Shown here piece after piece: positions 15,307-24,973 of a stretch of DNA of 64,000 nucleotides (positions are counted from its first letter, which is position 1; each line of letters opens with the position of its first letter). The stretch lies in the NCBI GenBank assembly GCA_009838075.1, contig VXSG01000096.1, positions 62,001 through 126,000 on the forward strand, read 5' to 3'. A program made the position numbers and the translations under genes. This DNA comes from Boseongicola sp. SB0665_bin_10 (GTDB lineage Bacteria > Pseudomonadota > Alphaproteobacteria > Rhodobacterales > Rhodobacteraceae). The notes below the pieces were generated by a model, which did no database searches, was not told the DNA's origin, and saw only the letters and a program-made list of their open reading frames with translations.

Positions 15307-16275
15307 TCAGCGTCGTTGCCCGGCATGCCCCGGGGAAGGTCGCGGCGCGGCGGCGCGGCGCAGGCGGTCATTGATTGCCCGCCCAAGTTCATGATCGGGG
15401 ATCGGGGCTACGGCAATCCTCTCCACGCCCCTCGCATCTGCTTCGTGGAACGCCGCAAAGAGCCTGGCCGCTGCTTCCCTCAGGTCGCCGTCATGCGAGA
15501 GGGTGGCATTTCCCTTGATGTCACCGAAACCCAAATGCCACTCTCCAGGCTCGGCCACCCGTGCGTTCATTCGAACCAGACCGCTAGGCGCGTAGTGCGA
15601 GGCCAACTGGCCCGGAGAATCGACATGGCTTGATGCGTCTGCCGGCGACGTGACACGCAGGACGCCATCCGGAACCACAAAGGCCCCTTCGCGCAGCACG
15701 ACCGGTTCCTCGTCCCTAAGCCCGATGATCGTGGACTCGATCCCGGCGGAAGAAACTCCGCCGTCCAGGACCGCGGCGATCCGGCCATTCAGGCCGGTCA
15801 TGACATGATCTGCCGTCGTCGAACTGATCCTGCCAGACGGGTTGGCAGATGGCGCCGCAATCGGGCCGCCGAATGCCTTGAGGAGAGCCTTCGCGGGAGG
15901 CCATACAGGTACCCGGATTGCCACTGTCGACAGCCCTGCCGTGACCAGCGAAGATATGCCGCTTCGTTCGCGCAAGGGCACGACGAGCGTCAGCCCGGCA
16001 GGCCAGCCATTCCTGATGAACGGCAGCACGGCCTCCGGGAACCTCGCAATCTCCCTCGCCCGGCCAATGTCCCGCACGTGCGTGATCAGCGGATTGAATG
16101 AAGGCCTGCCCTTGGCTTCGTATATTCCGGCAACGGCGAGCCCGTTCCGTGCGTCGGCACCCAAGCCGTAGACGGTTTCGGTCGGAAATGCGACGAGTGC
16201 GCCACTGGCGAGGAGTTCCGCCGCACGGGTGATTCCCGCCTCGTCAGCAGCAAGTCTCTCTGTTTCTTCGGGCAT
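15307..16275 (-). CDS. tsaC: Sua5/TsaC L-threonylcarbamoyladenylate synthase
   Basis: 322 residues from ATG 16,275. It makes threonylcarbamoyl-AMP from Thr, bicarbonate and ATP, the first step of the t6A37 modification of ANN-decoding tRNAs. The Sua5/YrdC domain (about 1-200) shows the family landmarks PTETVYGLGADA, KGRPSFNPL, WPAGLTLV and AAPSANPSGRIS. The C-terminal extension of about 120 residues after the ASHYAPSG linker is the Sua5 domain, so this is the long Sua5 type rather than the short TsaC. It is divergent from the acyl-CoA dehydrogenase gene, about 115 bases apart. Confidence 0.93.
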   Translation of the reverse strand: MPEETERLAADEAGITRAAELLASGALVAFPTETVYGLGADARNGLAVAGIYEAKGRPSFNPLITHVRDIGRAREIARFPEAVLPFIRNGWPAGLTLVVPLRERSGISSLVTAGLSTVAIRVPVWPPAKALLKAFGGPIAAPSANPSGRISSTTADHVMTGLNGRIAAVLDGGVSSAGIESTIIGLRDEEPVVLREGAFVVPDGVLRVTSPADASSHVDSPGQLASHYAPSGLVRMNARVAEPGEWHLGFGDIKGNATLSHDGDLREAAARLFAAFHEADARGVERIAVAPIPDHELGRAINDRLRRAAAPRPSPGHAGQRR

Positions 16276-16390
16276 GTCCCGTGACTTCACGTTCTGATTG
16301 CGACTGACAATTGCCGCATGCAAGGTTGCAGCGTACTCGTTAACGACGCGCTGCCTCGATGCCAACCTGGATTCGCCGGAGCGAACGCGA

Positions 16391-18094
16391 ATGTCTTTCA
16401 AATCACCCGTCAGCGACTTCCAGTTCATTCTGCAGAATGTGGTTGGATTCCAGAAAGTCAGTGACACGGAGAGGTTTGCAGATGCCACGCCCGACCTTGT
16501 GGACGCAATCCTAAGGGAGGGCGCGAAGCTCTGTGACGACGCCCTGGCACCGCTCAACGCCATCGGAGACTCTCACCCTGCAAGGTTGGAGAACGGTATC
16601 GTCCGCATGCCTCCTGGATTTGACGGAGGGTTCCGCAAGATTGCGGAAGGCGGCTGGATCGGCTTGACCGCGGATTCAGTGCACGGCGGCATGGGACTGC
16701 CAACCACCCTTGGGTCGGCAATCAACGAAATGATGGCGGGCGCGTGTCTGGCGCTGCAACTCAGTCCCCTCCTGGCGCAAGGCCAGATCGAGGCCCTCGA
16801 AGCGCACGGCAGCGACGAAATCAAGGCGCTCTATCTCCCCAAGCTCATCTCCGGCGACTGGGCGGGCACGATGAACCTGACCGAACCTCAAGCCGGCAGC
16901 GACGTAGGCGCATTGCGGACGCAGGCCGTCCAAAAGGGAGACGGAACCTACGCTGTCACGGGCCAGAAGATATTCATCTCCTGGGGTGACGCGGAATTCA
17001 TGGCGAATGTCAGCCACCTCGTGCTCGCACGCCTGCCCGATGCCCCATCAGGCACCAAGGGCATCAGCCTGTTCCTCGTGCCCAAGTTTCTCCCCGATGC
17101 AGAAGGTGAACCGGGTGAACGCAACAGCCTTCACGTGGTCAGTCTCGAACACAAGCTTGGCATTCACGGCTCGCCGACGGCCGTCATGGAGTATGTCGGC
17201 GCCACCGGTTGGCTGGTGGGGAAAGAGCACGGAGGCATGGCTGCGATCTTCACAATGATGAACAACGCACGTCTCGGGGTGGGCATCCAGGGCATCGGAG
17301 TGGCCGAGGCGGCATTCCAGAAGGCACTCACCTTTGCGAGAGAACGTCGGCAAGGCAAGGCAGGGAGATCCGGCACCATAGTTGAGCATGCGGACGTGCG
17401 CCGGATGCTGATTCAAATGAAAGCCGAAATTTTCGCGGCGCGCGCCATCGCATTGGCCTGTGCGGTTGCAATCGACTTGTCCCGCGCTGACGCCGGACCT
17501 GCATGGGAGGCGCGGGCGGCGCTGCTAACGCCCATCGCCAAGGCGTTTGGCACCGACACTGGCGTTGCCGTGGCAAGCGAGGCAATGCAGGTCCATGGAG
17601 GAATGGGCTACATGGAGGAGACTGGCGCAGCCCAATACCTCCGGGACGCACGAATCACGCCAATCTATGAGGGCACCAATGGCATCCAGGCCATGGACCT
17701 CGTCGGCCGCAAGATGATGGATGAAGGCGAAGCCCTCTATCGGCTCCTGGACGAAGTGAAAGAGAGTGCCGGGCATGCGCGGTCCTCCAGCCCGACCTTG
17801 GCCGAAGCGGTCGGAGGCGCCGCCGTGTCACTCCGGGACACCACTGAGTGGCTGATCGGCCAAGACGCGAATGACCGGTTTGCAGTTGCCGTGCCATTTC
17901 TCCGGGCGGCGGCCCGGGTGATCGGGGCACACTACCACTTGAAAGCCGCGCTCGCAGATCCAGGCAGCGCCAGAACCGCACTGGCGCGATTCTACATCCA
18001 GCGGCTGTTGCCGGAGCACGCTGCGCTCCTGGCCCAGATACGGCAAGGTGGTGCGGGGCTCTTCGATCTATCGCCCGATGACCTCGCTTCCTGA
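16391..18094 (+). CDS. Acyl-CoA dehydrogenase, DmdC-like
   Basis: 567 residues from ATG 16,391. An FAD flavoenzyme catalysing alpha-beta dehydrogenation of acyl-CoA. The central FAD/substrate signature MNLTEPQAGSDVGALRT and the catalytic region TPIYEGTNGIQAMDLVGRKM (with the active-site Glu) are intact. A C-terminal helical extension of about 130 residues is typical of the roughly 590-residue subgroup that contains 3-methylmercaptopropionyl-CoA dehydrogenase (DmdC) of the DMSP demethylation pathway. dmdA, dmdB and dmdD are not in the window, and this subgroup also holds general long-chain enzymes, so the substrate is open. Confidence 0.85.
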   Translation: MSFKSPVSDFQFILQNVVGFQKVSDTERFADATPDLVDAILREGAKLCDDALAPLNAIGDSHPARLENGIVRMPPGFDGGFRKIAEGGWIGLTADSVHGGMGLPTTLGSAINEMMAGACLALQLSPLLAQGQIEALEAHGSDEIKALYLPKLISGDWAGTMNLTEPQAGSDVGALRTQAVQKGDGTYAVTGQKIFISWGDAEFMANVSHLVLARLPDAPSGTKGISLFLVPKFLPDAEGEPGERNSLHVVSLEHKLGIHGSPTAVMEYVGATGWLVGKEHGGMAAIFTMMNNARLGVGIQGIGVAEAAFQKALTFARERRQGKAGRSGTIVEHADVRRMLIQMKAEIFAARAIALACAVAIDLSRADAGPAWEARAALLTPIAKAFGTDTGVAVASEAMQVHGGMGYMEETGAAQYLRDARITPIYEGTNGIQAMDLVGRKMMDEGEALYRLLDEVKESAGHARSSSPTLAEAVGGAAVSLRDTTEWLIGQDANDRFAVAVPFLRAAARVIGAHYHLKAALADPGSARTALARFYIQRLLPEHAALLAQIRQGGAGLFDLSPDDLAS

Positions 18095-18306
18095 AATTGC
18101 CTGGCCCATCCTGCGACGAGTGCATGTTCCGCGTCCGCCGTCGGCATCGATTTCATCCCCGCCGATCCTCGCCGCCCCCGGTCGGATTGCCCGGGCCGGC
18201 GGTCGGCGACGGGCCCGACCAGCCAATGGTCCAGGCAAGGAGGACCGGCCCGAACGGACCGCGTGTCCGCGTGATCACTTTCCCTGAACGGGCATTGAGC
18301 CAGGAA

Positions 18307-19119
18307 CTATCCGGACAAGCCACCGAATGCCCGGACGTCCGTTCCCTCGGCGCGCCGCTTCCGCGTGTATTCCGCAAACGCCCCTGGCACGACCTCGGGC
18401 TGCCAATTCAATAGTGCCGCCTGGTAGCTGGGGCGCGCGGAAACCCTGTCAAACCAGGGCTTCAGGCTTGGCGTCCTCTCGAAGGGCCATCCCATCAGAT
18501 TGAACCGGTGGAAGTTCGGCATCCAGGCCGCGTCGGAAAGCGAGAATTCGTCGCCATCCAGATATCTCCGACCATCCGACAACAGGTCGTCGAGGTGCCG
18601 AAACCCGTCATCTGTCCGACGAACGGCGGCATCGATGCGTTCGGGATCAAAATCCTTGGCGAAGTCGATTCTGAACTGTTTCAGCCAGTCGTTTTGATGG
18701 TTTCGTTGAAATGCCTCGGCATCTTCGGGCCTTGACGGCGGTCTGGAGCGAAACAGGAACTCAAAGCTCAGCAGCTTGAGGTCCAATTGCGCCTCGTCCG
18801 CCATTTTCAGAAGTTCCGGTGACGCCGAATTCGCCAAGGAGCTGTCACTCCCGGCAACTTTCTGGATTATGTCGACGGACTCTATGTAGAGATGGCCGTC
18901 TTCCACGAGCGCGGGAACCAGCCCTTTGGGATGGATCGCCTGATACGCCTTCGACGCGTGCTCGTTCCTTTCCAAGTCGATCACGTGGCTGACGAACGGC
19001 TTGCCAGTTTCGGCCAGTACGATCCGCACACGTTGAGAGCAGCTCGACATCGGCGCATGCCACAGATGGAGGCCCTCAAGCGACTTCAGCGACGTGTCCT
19101 TGGGCTCGATTTCGGGCAT
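18307..19119 (-). CDS. Glutathione S-transferase family protein
   Basis: 270 residues. The N-terminal thioredoxin-fold domain has LWHAPMSSCSQRVRI, a Ser/Cys active-site motif. It is followed by the HPKGLVPALVEDG cis-Pro loop and IESVDII, where Glu-Ser contacts the glutathione gamma-glutamyl group. The all-helical C-terminal domain contains DGDEFSLSDAAWMPNFHR, the family's conserved Asp-containing N-capping region. A longer-than-usual linker with a Pro/Arg/Glu patch lies between the domains. Substrate unknown; detoxification or dehalogenation-type roles are usual. Confidence 0.85.
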   Translation of the reverse strand: MPEIEPKDTSLKSLEGLHLWHAPMSSCSQRVRIVLAETGKPFVSHVIDLERNEHASKAYQAIHPKGLVPALVEDGHLYIESVDIIQKVAGSDSSLANSASPELLKMADEAQLDLKLLSFEFLFRSRPPSRPEDAEAFQRNHQNDWLKQFRIDFAKDFDPERIDAAVRRTDDGFRHLDDLLSDGRRYLDGDEFSLSDAAWMPNFHRFNLMGWPFERTPSLKPWFDRVSARPSYQAALLNWQPEVVPGAFAEYTRKRRAEGTDVRAFGGLSG

Positions 19120-19205
19120 CGCTCCTACCTCATCTCCCGGTCCAATTGATCACGCAAGTGTCGAAGGCAACAAGATCAGCCTGCGGTGCTGACGCCCGTG
19201 GTGCG

Positions 19206-20381
19206 TCAGCTGTTACGGTCTCCGGCCCGCAATCTCCCCTCGGCGATCTCGACCCACCACGAACACCCGTGAGGAATCGCGGCGTCGTTGAAATCATATG
19301 TCGGCTGGTGGACATGGGCCGTATTGCCATTTCCGAGAAGGATGTAGGCCCCGGGACAGGCATTCAGCATGAACGCGAAGTCCTCGCCGCCCATTGTCAG
19401 GTCGGCATGCCCGCAATCGCCAGCCACCCGTTTCGCGGCCTCGATGGCGTGGCCGGTCTCGGCCTCGCTGTTCGCCATCGCGGGGTAGTTCCGGTGGTAT
19501 CCGACCTCCGCCTTCGCGCCGAAGGCTGCCGCGGTCTGCATGACGGTCTCGCGGATGCGCCTCTCGGCCATTTCCTGGACCTCTGATTCCAGGGACCGGA
19601 CCGTGCCCTTGAGCGCTACACGCTCGGGAATGACGTTGTAGGCGGTTGACGACGTCTCGAAGGACGTCACCGAGATCACCAGCTGCTTGACAGGGTCAAG
19701 ATTCCGGCTGGCGATCGTCTGCAGCGCAAGGACGATCTGGCATGCGACAACGGTCACGTCTATGCCTTCATGAGGCTTGGCTGCATGCGCCCCGCCAGCC
19801 GCGATCGTGACATCGAAATGATCGGCTGCGGCGAAGAACTTCCCGGCCCGGATCGCGAACGTTCCGACATCCGCCTCGGGCCAGTTGTGCATGCCGTAGA
19901 CCTCGTCGATGCCGAAGCGTTCGATCATGCCGTCATCGACCATTTCGCGCCCGCCGCCGCCGCCTTCCTCGGCTGGCTGGAAAATGACCGCGACGGTACC
20001 GTCGAAGTTCCGCGTCTCCGCCAGGTATTTTGCGGCGCCAAGGAGCATCGCGGTGTGCCCGTCATGTCCGCAGGCATGCATCTTGCCTGGCGTCTTCGAC
20101 GCATAGGCCAGTCCCGTTTCCTCGTGGATCGGCAGCGCATCCATGTCGGCGCGCAGACCAACCGTCCTCCCCGAAGTCCTGGTCTTGCCATGGACCAACC
20201 CGACGACTCCCGTGCGCCCGATGCCGGCCACCACTTCGTCGCATCCGAATTCCTTGAGCTTCTCCTCCACGATTCCGGCGGTGCGATGCACCTCGAAGAG
20301 CAGTTCCGGATGCGTGTGGAAATCACGTCGCCACGCGGTGATTTCGTCATGCAGTTCTGCAAACCTGTTGCGAGTGGGCAT
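19206..20381 (-). CDS. M20-family amidohydrolase (hippurate hydrolase/aminoacylase-like)
   Basis: 391 residues from ATG 20,381. A metal-dependent hydrolase that cleaves N-acyl amino acids. Motifs in order: DFHTHPEL, GRTVGLRADMDALPI, GKMHACGHDGHTAMLLGAAKYL (metal-binding His and Asp), FQPAEEGGGG (catalytic Glu), GMHNWPE, and GGEDFAFML near the C-terminus. Length matches bacterial M20D enzymes. Divergent from ccmC with 144 bases between starts. Physiological substrate unknown. Confidence 0.92.
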   Translation of the reverse strand: MPTRNRFAELHDEITAWRRDFHTHPELLFEVHRTAGIVEEKLKEFGCDEVVAGIGRTGVVGLVHGKTRTSGRTVGLRADMDALPIHEETGLAYASKTPGKMHACGHDGHTAMLLGAAKYLAETRNFDGTVAVIFQPAEEGGGGGREMVDDGMIERFGIDEVYGMHNWPEADVGTFAIRAGKFFAAADHFDVTIAAGGAHAAKPHEGIDVTVVACQIVLALQTIASRNLDPVKQLVISVTSFETSSTAYNVIPERVALKGTVRSLESEVQEMAERRIRETVMQTAAAFGAKAEVGYHRNYPAMANSEAETGHAIEAAKRVAGDCGHADLTMGGEDFAFMLNACPGAYILLGNGNTAHVHQPTYDFNDAAIPHGCSWWVEIAEGRLRAGDRNS

Positions 20382-20525
20382 CGTGCACCTCTTCAGTTCC
20401 TTCTTGCAACTTTCGGACTTTGCCCGGAAACGCAAGCCCCCGCCTGCAGGACCGCGTCAATCGGCCCTGCATCGTGACCCCTTGCGCCACTTGAGGGCGA
20501 CCGACTCCAAGGCTAGGTATCCCGC

Positions 20526-21254
20526 ATGTCACTCTGGGAATTCGCCAATCCGAGGAAGTTCATGGCGACAACGGACCGAATCGTCGGACCGCTGTTCCTT
20601 CTCGCCGCGCTGTGCCTCGGAACCGGCCTGACCTGGGGATTCTTCTTCGGCCCGGACGACTTCCGGCAAGGCTCGACGGTCAGGATCATCTACCTGCATG
20701 TCCCCTCCGCCATGATGGCGATCAACGCCTGGGTCATGATGCTGGTTGCGTCGCTCATATGGCTGATCCGAAGGCACCACGTTTCGGCACTGGCCGCCAA
20801 GGCCGCCGCTCCGGTAGGCGTGGCCATGACCCTGATGGCGCTCTTCACCGGCGCGGTCTGGGGACAGCCCATGTGGGGCAGCTGGTGGGAATGGGAGCCG
20901 AGACTGACCTCCTTCCTGATCCTGTTCCTCTTCTACCTGGGCTACATGGCGCTATGGTCCTCGGTCGAGAACCCGGACACTGCTGCCGACCTGACCAGCA
21001 TGCTCTGCATCGTCGGGTCGGTCTTCGCTCTCCTCTCCCGCTACGCCGTCAACTTCTGGAGCCAGGGGTTGCATCAGGCCGCGAGCCTCTCGCTGGACAG
21101 GGACGAGAACATGTCGAACGAGTTCTGGCTCCCGCTCATGGTGTCGATCGCGGGGTTCGTCGTTCTCTTCGTCGCGCTCGTCCTCTTGCGCACCCGCTGC
21201 GAAATTCGCCTGCGCCGGGTGCGTGCGCTTGAACTGAAGGAGCGCATTTCGTGA
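20526..21254 (+). CDS. ccmC: CcmC, haem-handling protein of cytochrome c maturation
   Basis: 242 residues with six predicted membrane helices. The Trp-rich periplasmic WWD-type motif (WGQPMWGSWWEWEPRLTS) and flanking His residues (HVPSAMM and GLHQAAS) hold haem. In system I maturation CcmC loads haem onto CcmE. It is first of the ccmC-ccmD-ccmG run in this window; ccmA and ccmB would be expected elsewhere or upstream and are not here. Needed for the many c-type cytochromes of the first region, including SoxA and the tri-haem protein. Confidence 0.95.
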   Translation: MSLWEFANPRKFMATTDRIVGPLFLLAALCLGTGLTWGFFFGPDDFRQGSTVRIIYLHVPSAMMAINAWVMMLVASLIWLIRRHHVSALAAKAAAPVGVAMTLMALFTGAVWGQPMWGSWWEWEPRLTSFLILFLFYLGYMALWSSVENPDTAADLTSMLCIVGSVFALLSRYAVNFWSQGLHQAASLSLDRDENMSNEFWLPLMVSIAGFVVLFVALVLLRTRCEIRLRRVRALELKERIS

Positions 21255-21406
21255 TGCCGGATCTTGGAGCATACGCATTCGAGGTCGCCTTGGCGTATGC
21301 GGGATCCTTCGTGATCCTGGTCGCCATCATCGGGTCGAGCGTGCTGCAGGCCCTGCGCAGCAAGCGGCTGCTGGACGAAACCGAGCGCCGAACCTTCGAT
21401 GCCTAG
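21254..21406 (+). CDS. ccmD: CcmD, small membrane protein of haem exporter complex
   Basis: 50 residues: MPDLGAYAFEVALAYAGSF, then a single membrane helix (VILVAIIGSSVLQAL) and a basic tail. The start overlaps the ccmC stop by one base and the stop overlaps the ccmG start, so all three are translationally coupled. CcmD stabilises the CcmC-CcmE interaction and helps holo-CcmE release. Position, length and the topology of short acidic N-terminus, one helix and charged C-terminus are diagnostic. Confidence 0.92.
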   Translation: MPDLGAYAFEVALAYAGSFVILVAIIGSSVLQALRSKRLLDETERRTFDA

Positions 21407-21938
21407 GACATCGCCGATTGTCCTGCTGCCGCTCGTGGTCCTTGCAGGGCTTGCGGGTCTGTTCCTGGGCGGCATCTACCGCGAGGATCCGGACGCCCTG
21501 CCCTCGGCCCTGCTCGGACGCGATGCCCCAGTTCCGGACGTCGTCCCGCTCGGGAACCTGGCGATCATCGGACCGGACGAATTGACGAGCGGAAGCGTCA
21601 CGCTGGTGAACTTCTGGGCCAGCTGGTGCGCGCCGTGCCGCGTTGAACATCCTCAGCTGATGCGCCTGAAGCGCGACGGCTTCGCAATCCTTGGCATCAA
21701 CTACAAGGACGATCCGCAGAAGGCCCGGCGCTTCCTTGACGAACTTGGCAATCCATTCAAGGCCGTCGGCGCGGACCCACGAGGACGAAATGCCATCGAA
21801 TGGGGCGTGTACGGCGTTCCCGAGACATTCGTCGTCGATGGCAGGGGCAAGGTCGTCTCAAGATTCGCCGGCCCCGTGACGGAACAGATTCTGGAACGCA
21901 GGATCCGCCCTGCGGTGGAGACCGCACTGACGCGCTAG
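21399..21938 (+). CDS. ccmG: CcmG/DsbE thiol:disulfide oxidoreductase
   Basis: 179 residues. An N-terminal anchor (about residues 6-26) tethers a periplasmic thioredoxin fold with the active site WCAPC in VNFWASWCAPCRVEHP. The acidic groove element GINYKDD and the cis-Pro context YGVPETFVVD are typical of CcmG. It reduces the CxxCH cysteines of apocytochromes before haem ligation. The ATG at 21,399 overlaps the end of ccmD. Confidence 0.95.
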   Translation: MPRTSPIVLLPLVVLAGLAGLFLGGIYREDPDALPSALLGRDAPVPDVVPLGNLAIIGPDELTSGSVTLVNFWASWCAPCRVEHPQLMRLKRDGFAILGINYKDDPQKARRFLDELGNPFKAVGADPRGRNAIEWGVYGVPETFVVDGRGKVVSRFAGPVTEQILERRIRPAVETALTR

Positions 21939-21943
21939 GCGTG

Positions 21944-21961
21944 CAGGCCTCGCAAGGCCTG
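21944..21961. terminator. Hairpin between convergent ccmG and acnA
   Basis: CAGGCCT (21,944-21,950), loop CGCA, AGGCCTG (21,955-21,961): a perfect 7-bp stem just after the ccmG stop. There is no T-run on either side, so termination may be weak or Rho-assisted. Confidence 0.45.
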
Positions 21962-22041
21962 GATTGCGCGTTTCGGCTGCGCCGCGGCCGACCGTCCGCG
22001 CCAATCAGCCAATCGGCGCCGCCGCCGCCGACGCGCTTGCG

Positions 22042-24732
22042 TCACGCCGCCTTTGCGAGGTCACGCAGCACGTAGTGCAGGACACCGCCATGCTCGACGT
22101 ATTCCTTCTCGATTCCCGTGTCGATTCGACACTTGAGAGCGATCTCCTGCGAACTGCCATCCGCGAATTCAATCCGGCAAGGCACTTCAGAAAGTGGCTG
22201 CAGATCACCTTCCAGCCCGGTGATCGTGATCATCTCGTCGCCGGTCAGCCCGAGCGACTGGCGCGTGTCTCCGCCAGTGAACTCGAATGGAATGACGCCC
22301 ATTCCAACGAGATTGGAGCGGTGGATGCGCTCGTAACTCTCCGCGATGACCGCTTTCACGCCCAGAAGCGCGGTGCCTTTCGCGGCCCAGTCCCGGGAGG
22401 AACCGGCGCCGTACTGGGCGCCCGCAACCACCACCAGGGGCGTGCCCTGCTCCTGATATGCCATGGCCGCATCGTATATCGACATCCGGGTGCCGTCAGG
22501 ACCCTTCGTGTACCCGCCTTCCACGCCGTCCAGCAACTCGTTCCTGATACGGATGTTGGCAAACGTGCCCCGCATCATGATCTCGTGGTTCCCGCGTCTC
22601 GATCCGTAGGAATTGAACTCGCGCGGCGCCACTTGTCGATCAGTCAGGTACCTGCCTGCCGGCGTCGTGTCCTTGAATGACCCCGCTGGCGAAATGTGGT
22701 CGGTCGTCACCATGTCGCCGAGAAGGGCCAGAATGCGTGCGCCTTCGACGTTGGAGATTGTTCCAGGCTCCGGCGACATGTCCCGGAAATACGGAGGATT
22801 CTGCACATATGTGGACGTTGCAGGCCAATCATAGGTGAGGCTGTCGGTCGTCTCCACGCCGCGCCATTTCTCATCGCCCACGAAGACATCGGCGTATCTT
22901 GACCGGAACGCTTCCCGCGTCACGGTCTTCTGCACGAGTTCCGCAATCTCCTCCTGCGTTGGCCAGACGTCCTTGAGGAACACGTCCTTGCCGTCCCTGT
23001 CCTGACCGATGGGTTCCCTGGCAAGGTCGATGTCAAGCGTCCCCGCCAACGCATATGCCACGACAAGGGGCGGTGAGGCCAGGTAGTTCGCGCGGACGTC
23101 CGGGCTGATCCGGCCCTCGAAATTCCGGTTCCCCGAAAGAACGGCCGTGGCCACGAGGTCGCCGTCCGAAATCGCCTTGGAAATCTCGGGCTGGAGCGGT
23201 CCGGAATTCCCGATGCAGGTTGTGCACCCATACCCGACGAGGTTGAACCCGACGGCGTCCAGGTCTTCCTGAAGTCCTGCCGCGTCCAGATAGGCGCTCA
23301 CGACCTGGCTGCCTGGTGCAAGCGAGGTCTTGACCCATGGCTTGCGGTTCAGCCCCAGTGCCCGCGCCTTGCGGGCGACAAGGCCTGCGCCGATCATGAC
23401 GTAGGGATTCGACGTGTTGGTGCAGGACGTGATCGAGGCGATCACGACCTTGCCTGATTCCATCGTGAAGTCTTCGCCCTCCACGGTGACCTCCTTGCCG
23501 ACGGGACGCTTGAAGGTCTCCGTCATTTCGCGCGCAAACGCGGCCTTCGCGTCGGTGAGCGCCACGAAGTCCTGCGGTCGCCTCGGACCTGAAATGGCTG
23601 GCACGATCGTGCTCATGTCGAGACTCAGCTTGTCCGAATAGACGGTCGCGTTGTCGGTCCGGCGCCACATTCCGTTCTCCTTGGCATAGGCTTCGACCAG
23701 CGCGATCCGCTCTTCCGAACGACCGGTCTGGCGAAGGTAGCGCAGCGTTTCGCCGTCGACGGGGAAGAAGCCGCAGGTCGCTCCGTATTCGGGCGCCATG
23801 TTTGCAATCGTGGCCCTGTCCGCAAGCGGCAGCCGGTCCAGCCCCTCGCCAAAGAACTCGACGAACTTGCCCACAACGCCCTTCTCGCGGAGCATTTCGA
23901 CAACCTTCAGGACGAGGTCCGTTCCGGTCGTGCCCTCCACCATGGATCCGGTCAGCTCGAATCCGACGACTTCCGGGATCAGCATGGAGACCGGCTGCCC
24001 AAGCATCGCGGCCTCTGCCTCGATGCCGCCGACGCCCCAGCCCAGAACTGCCAGCCCGTTCACCATGGTCGTGTGGCTGTCCGTGCCGACGAGAGTGTCG
24101 GGGAACGCCACATCCGCTCCGTTCTGATCCTTGTCCGTCCAGATTGCCTGGGCGAGGTACTCGAGGTTCACTTGGTGACAGATTCCGGTGCCCGGCGGAA
24201 CGACCCGAAAATTGTCGAAAGCGCTCTGTCCCCATTTGAGAAACGTGTAGCGCTCCAAGTTCCGCTCGTATTCGCGGTCAACATTCAACTGAAACGCACG
24301 TGGATTGCCAAACTCGTCGATCATGACCGAGTGGTCGATGACGAGGTCGACCGGGTTCAACGGGTTTATCTTCTCGGCTTTGCCGCCGAGCGCCACGATC
24401 CCGTCCCGCATGGCGGCAAGGTCGACGACGGCGGGCACACCGGTGAAGTCCTGCATGAGCACGCGAGCCGGTCGATAGGCGATCTCCCGCGGATTCCTGC
24501 CGTCCCTTTCCGCCCATTCGGAAAACGCCCGGATGTCGGCAACCGTCACGGTCTTTCCGTCCTCGAAGCGCAACACGTTCTCCAGGACCACCTTCAGCGA
24601 GGCGGGAAGCCGGTCGAAGCTGCCCAGGCCGCCCGCCTCGGCTGCCGGGATCGAATAGTAATCCACGCTGGCACCGCCTGCCGTGAGGGTCTTCCTGGTT
24701 CCTGACGAGTCGTGGCCTACGGAAATGGGCAT
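22042..24732 (-). CDS. acnA: Aconitate hydratase A
   Basis: 896 residues from ATG 24,732, with GGAGGCGAAGAG upstream. It interconverts citrate and isocitrate in the TCA cycle. The 4Fe-4S ligands are Cys437 (ITSCTNTSNP), Cys503 and Cys506 (GYGCTTCIGN), matching the AcnA spacing. Other landmarks are GTDSHTTMVNGL and, in the swivelling C-terminal domain, QYGAGSSRDWAAKG and SYERIHRSNLVGMG. The gene follows the Rhodobacterales-like arrangement of acnA tail to tail with ccmG and divergent from a DUF1223 gene. Confidence 0.97.
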   Translation of the reverse strand: MPISVGHDSSGTRKTLTAGGASVDYYSIPAAEAGGLGSFDRLPASLKVVLENVLRFEDGKTVTVADIRAFSEWAERDGRNPREIAYRPARVLMQDFTGVPAVVDLAAMRDGIVALGGKAEKINPLNPVDLVIDHSVMIDEFGNPRAFQLNVDREYERNLERYTFLKWGQSAFDNFRVVPPGTGICHQVNLEYLAQAIWTDKDQNGADVAFPDTLVGTDSHTTMVNGLAVLGWGVGGIEAEAAMLGQPVSMLIPEVVGFELTGSMVEGTTGTDLVLKVVEMLREKGVVGKFVEFFGEGLDRLPLADRATIANMAPEYGATCGFFPVDGETLRYLRQTGRSEERIALVEAYAKENGMWRRTDNATVYSDKLSLDMSTIVPAISGPRRPQDFVALTDAKAAFAREMTETFKRPVGKEVTVEGEDFTMESGKVVIASITSCTNTSNPYVMIGAGLVARKARALGLNRKPWVKTSLAPGSQVVSAYLDAAGLQEDLDAVGFNLVGYGCTTCIGNSGPLQPEISKAISDGDLVATAVLSGNRNFEGRISPDVRANYLASPPLVVAYALAGTLDIDLAREPIGQDRDGKDVFLKDVWPTQEEIAELVQKTVTREAFRSRYADVFVGDEKWRGVETTDSLTYDWPATSTYVQNPPYFRDMSPEPGTISNVEGARILALLGDMVTTDHISPAGSFKDTTPAGRYLTDRQVAPREFNSYGSRRGNHEIMMRGTFANIRIRNELLDGVEGGYTKGPDGTRMSIYDAAMAYQEQGTPLVVVAGAQYGAGSSRDWAAKGTALLGVKAVIAESYERIHRSNLVGMGVIPFEFTGGDTRQSLGLTGDEMITITGLEGDLQPLSEVPCRIEFADGSSQEIALKCRIDTGIEKEYVEHGGVLHYVLRDLAKAA

Positions 24733-24973
24733 CTCTTCGCCTCCGTGTTGAGCTGGACCGAATTTCGGGTTGGGGATACTCTCCCCTTGCGGAACGGCGC
24801 AAGTCGCGCAACGCAAATTTTCCGCAAGACTGCGTACTTTCCGTCCATAAGCCCGCAAAACAAGCGAATTTCCGTCGGCGGTGGGACACTGTAACGCAGC
24901 CTCGCAAAACCTTGATTGGAGACCGCGACGCGGATTCGGTACTGAGGTCGGGTACCAGAACGGGACTGAGGCG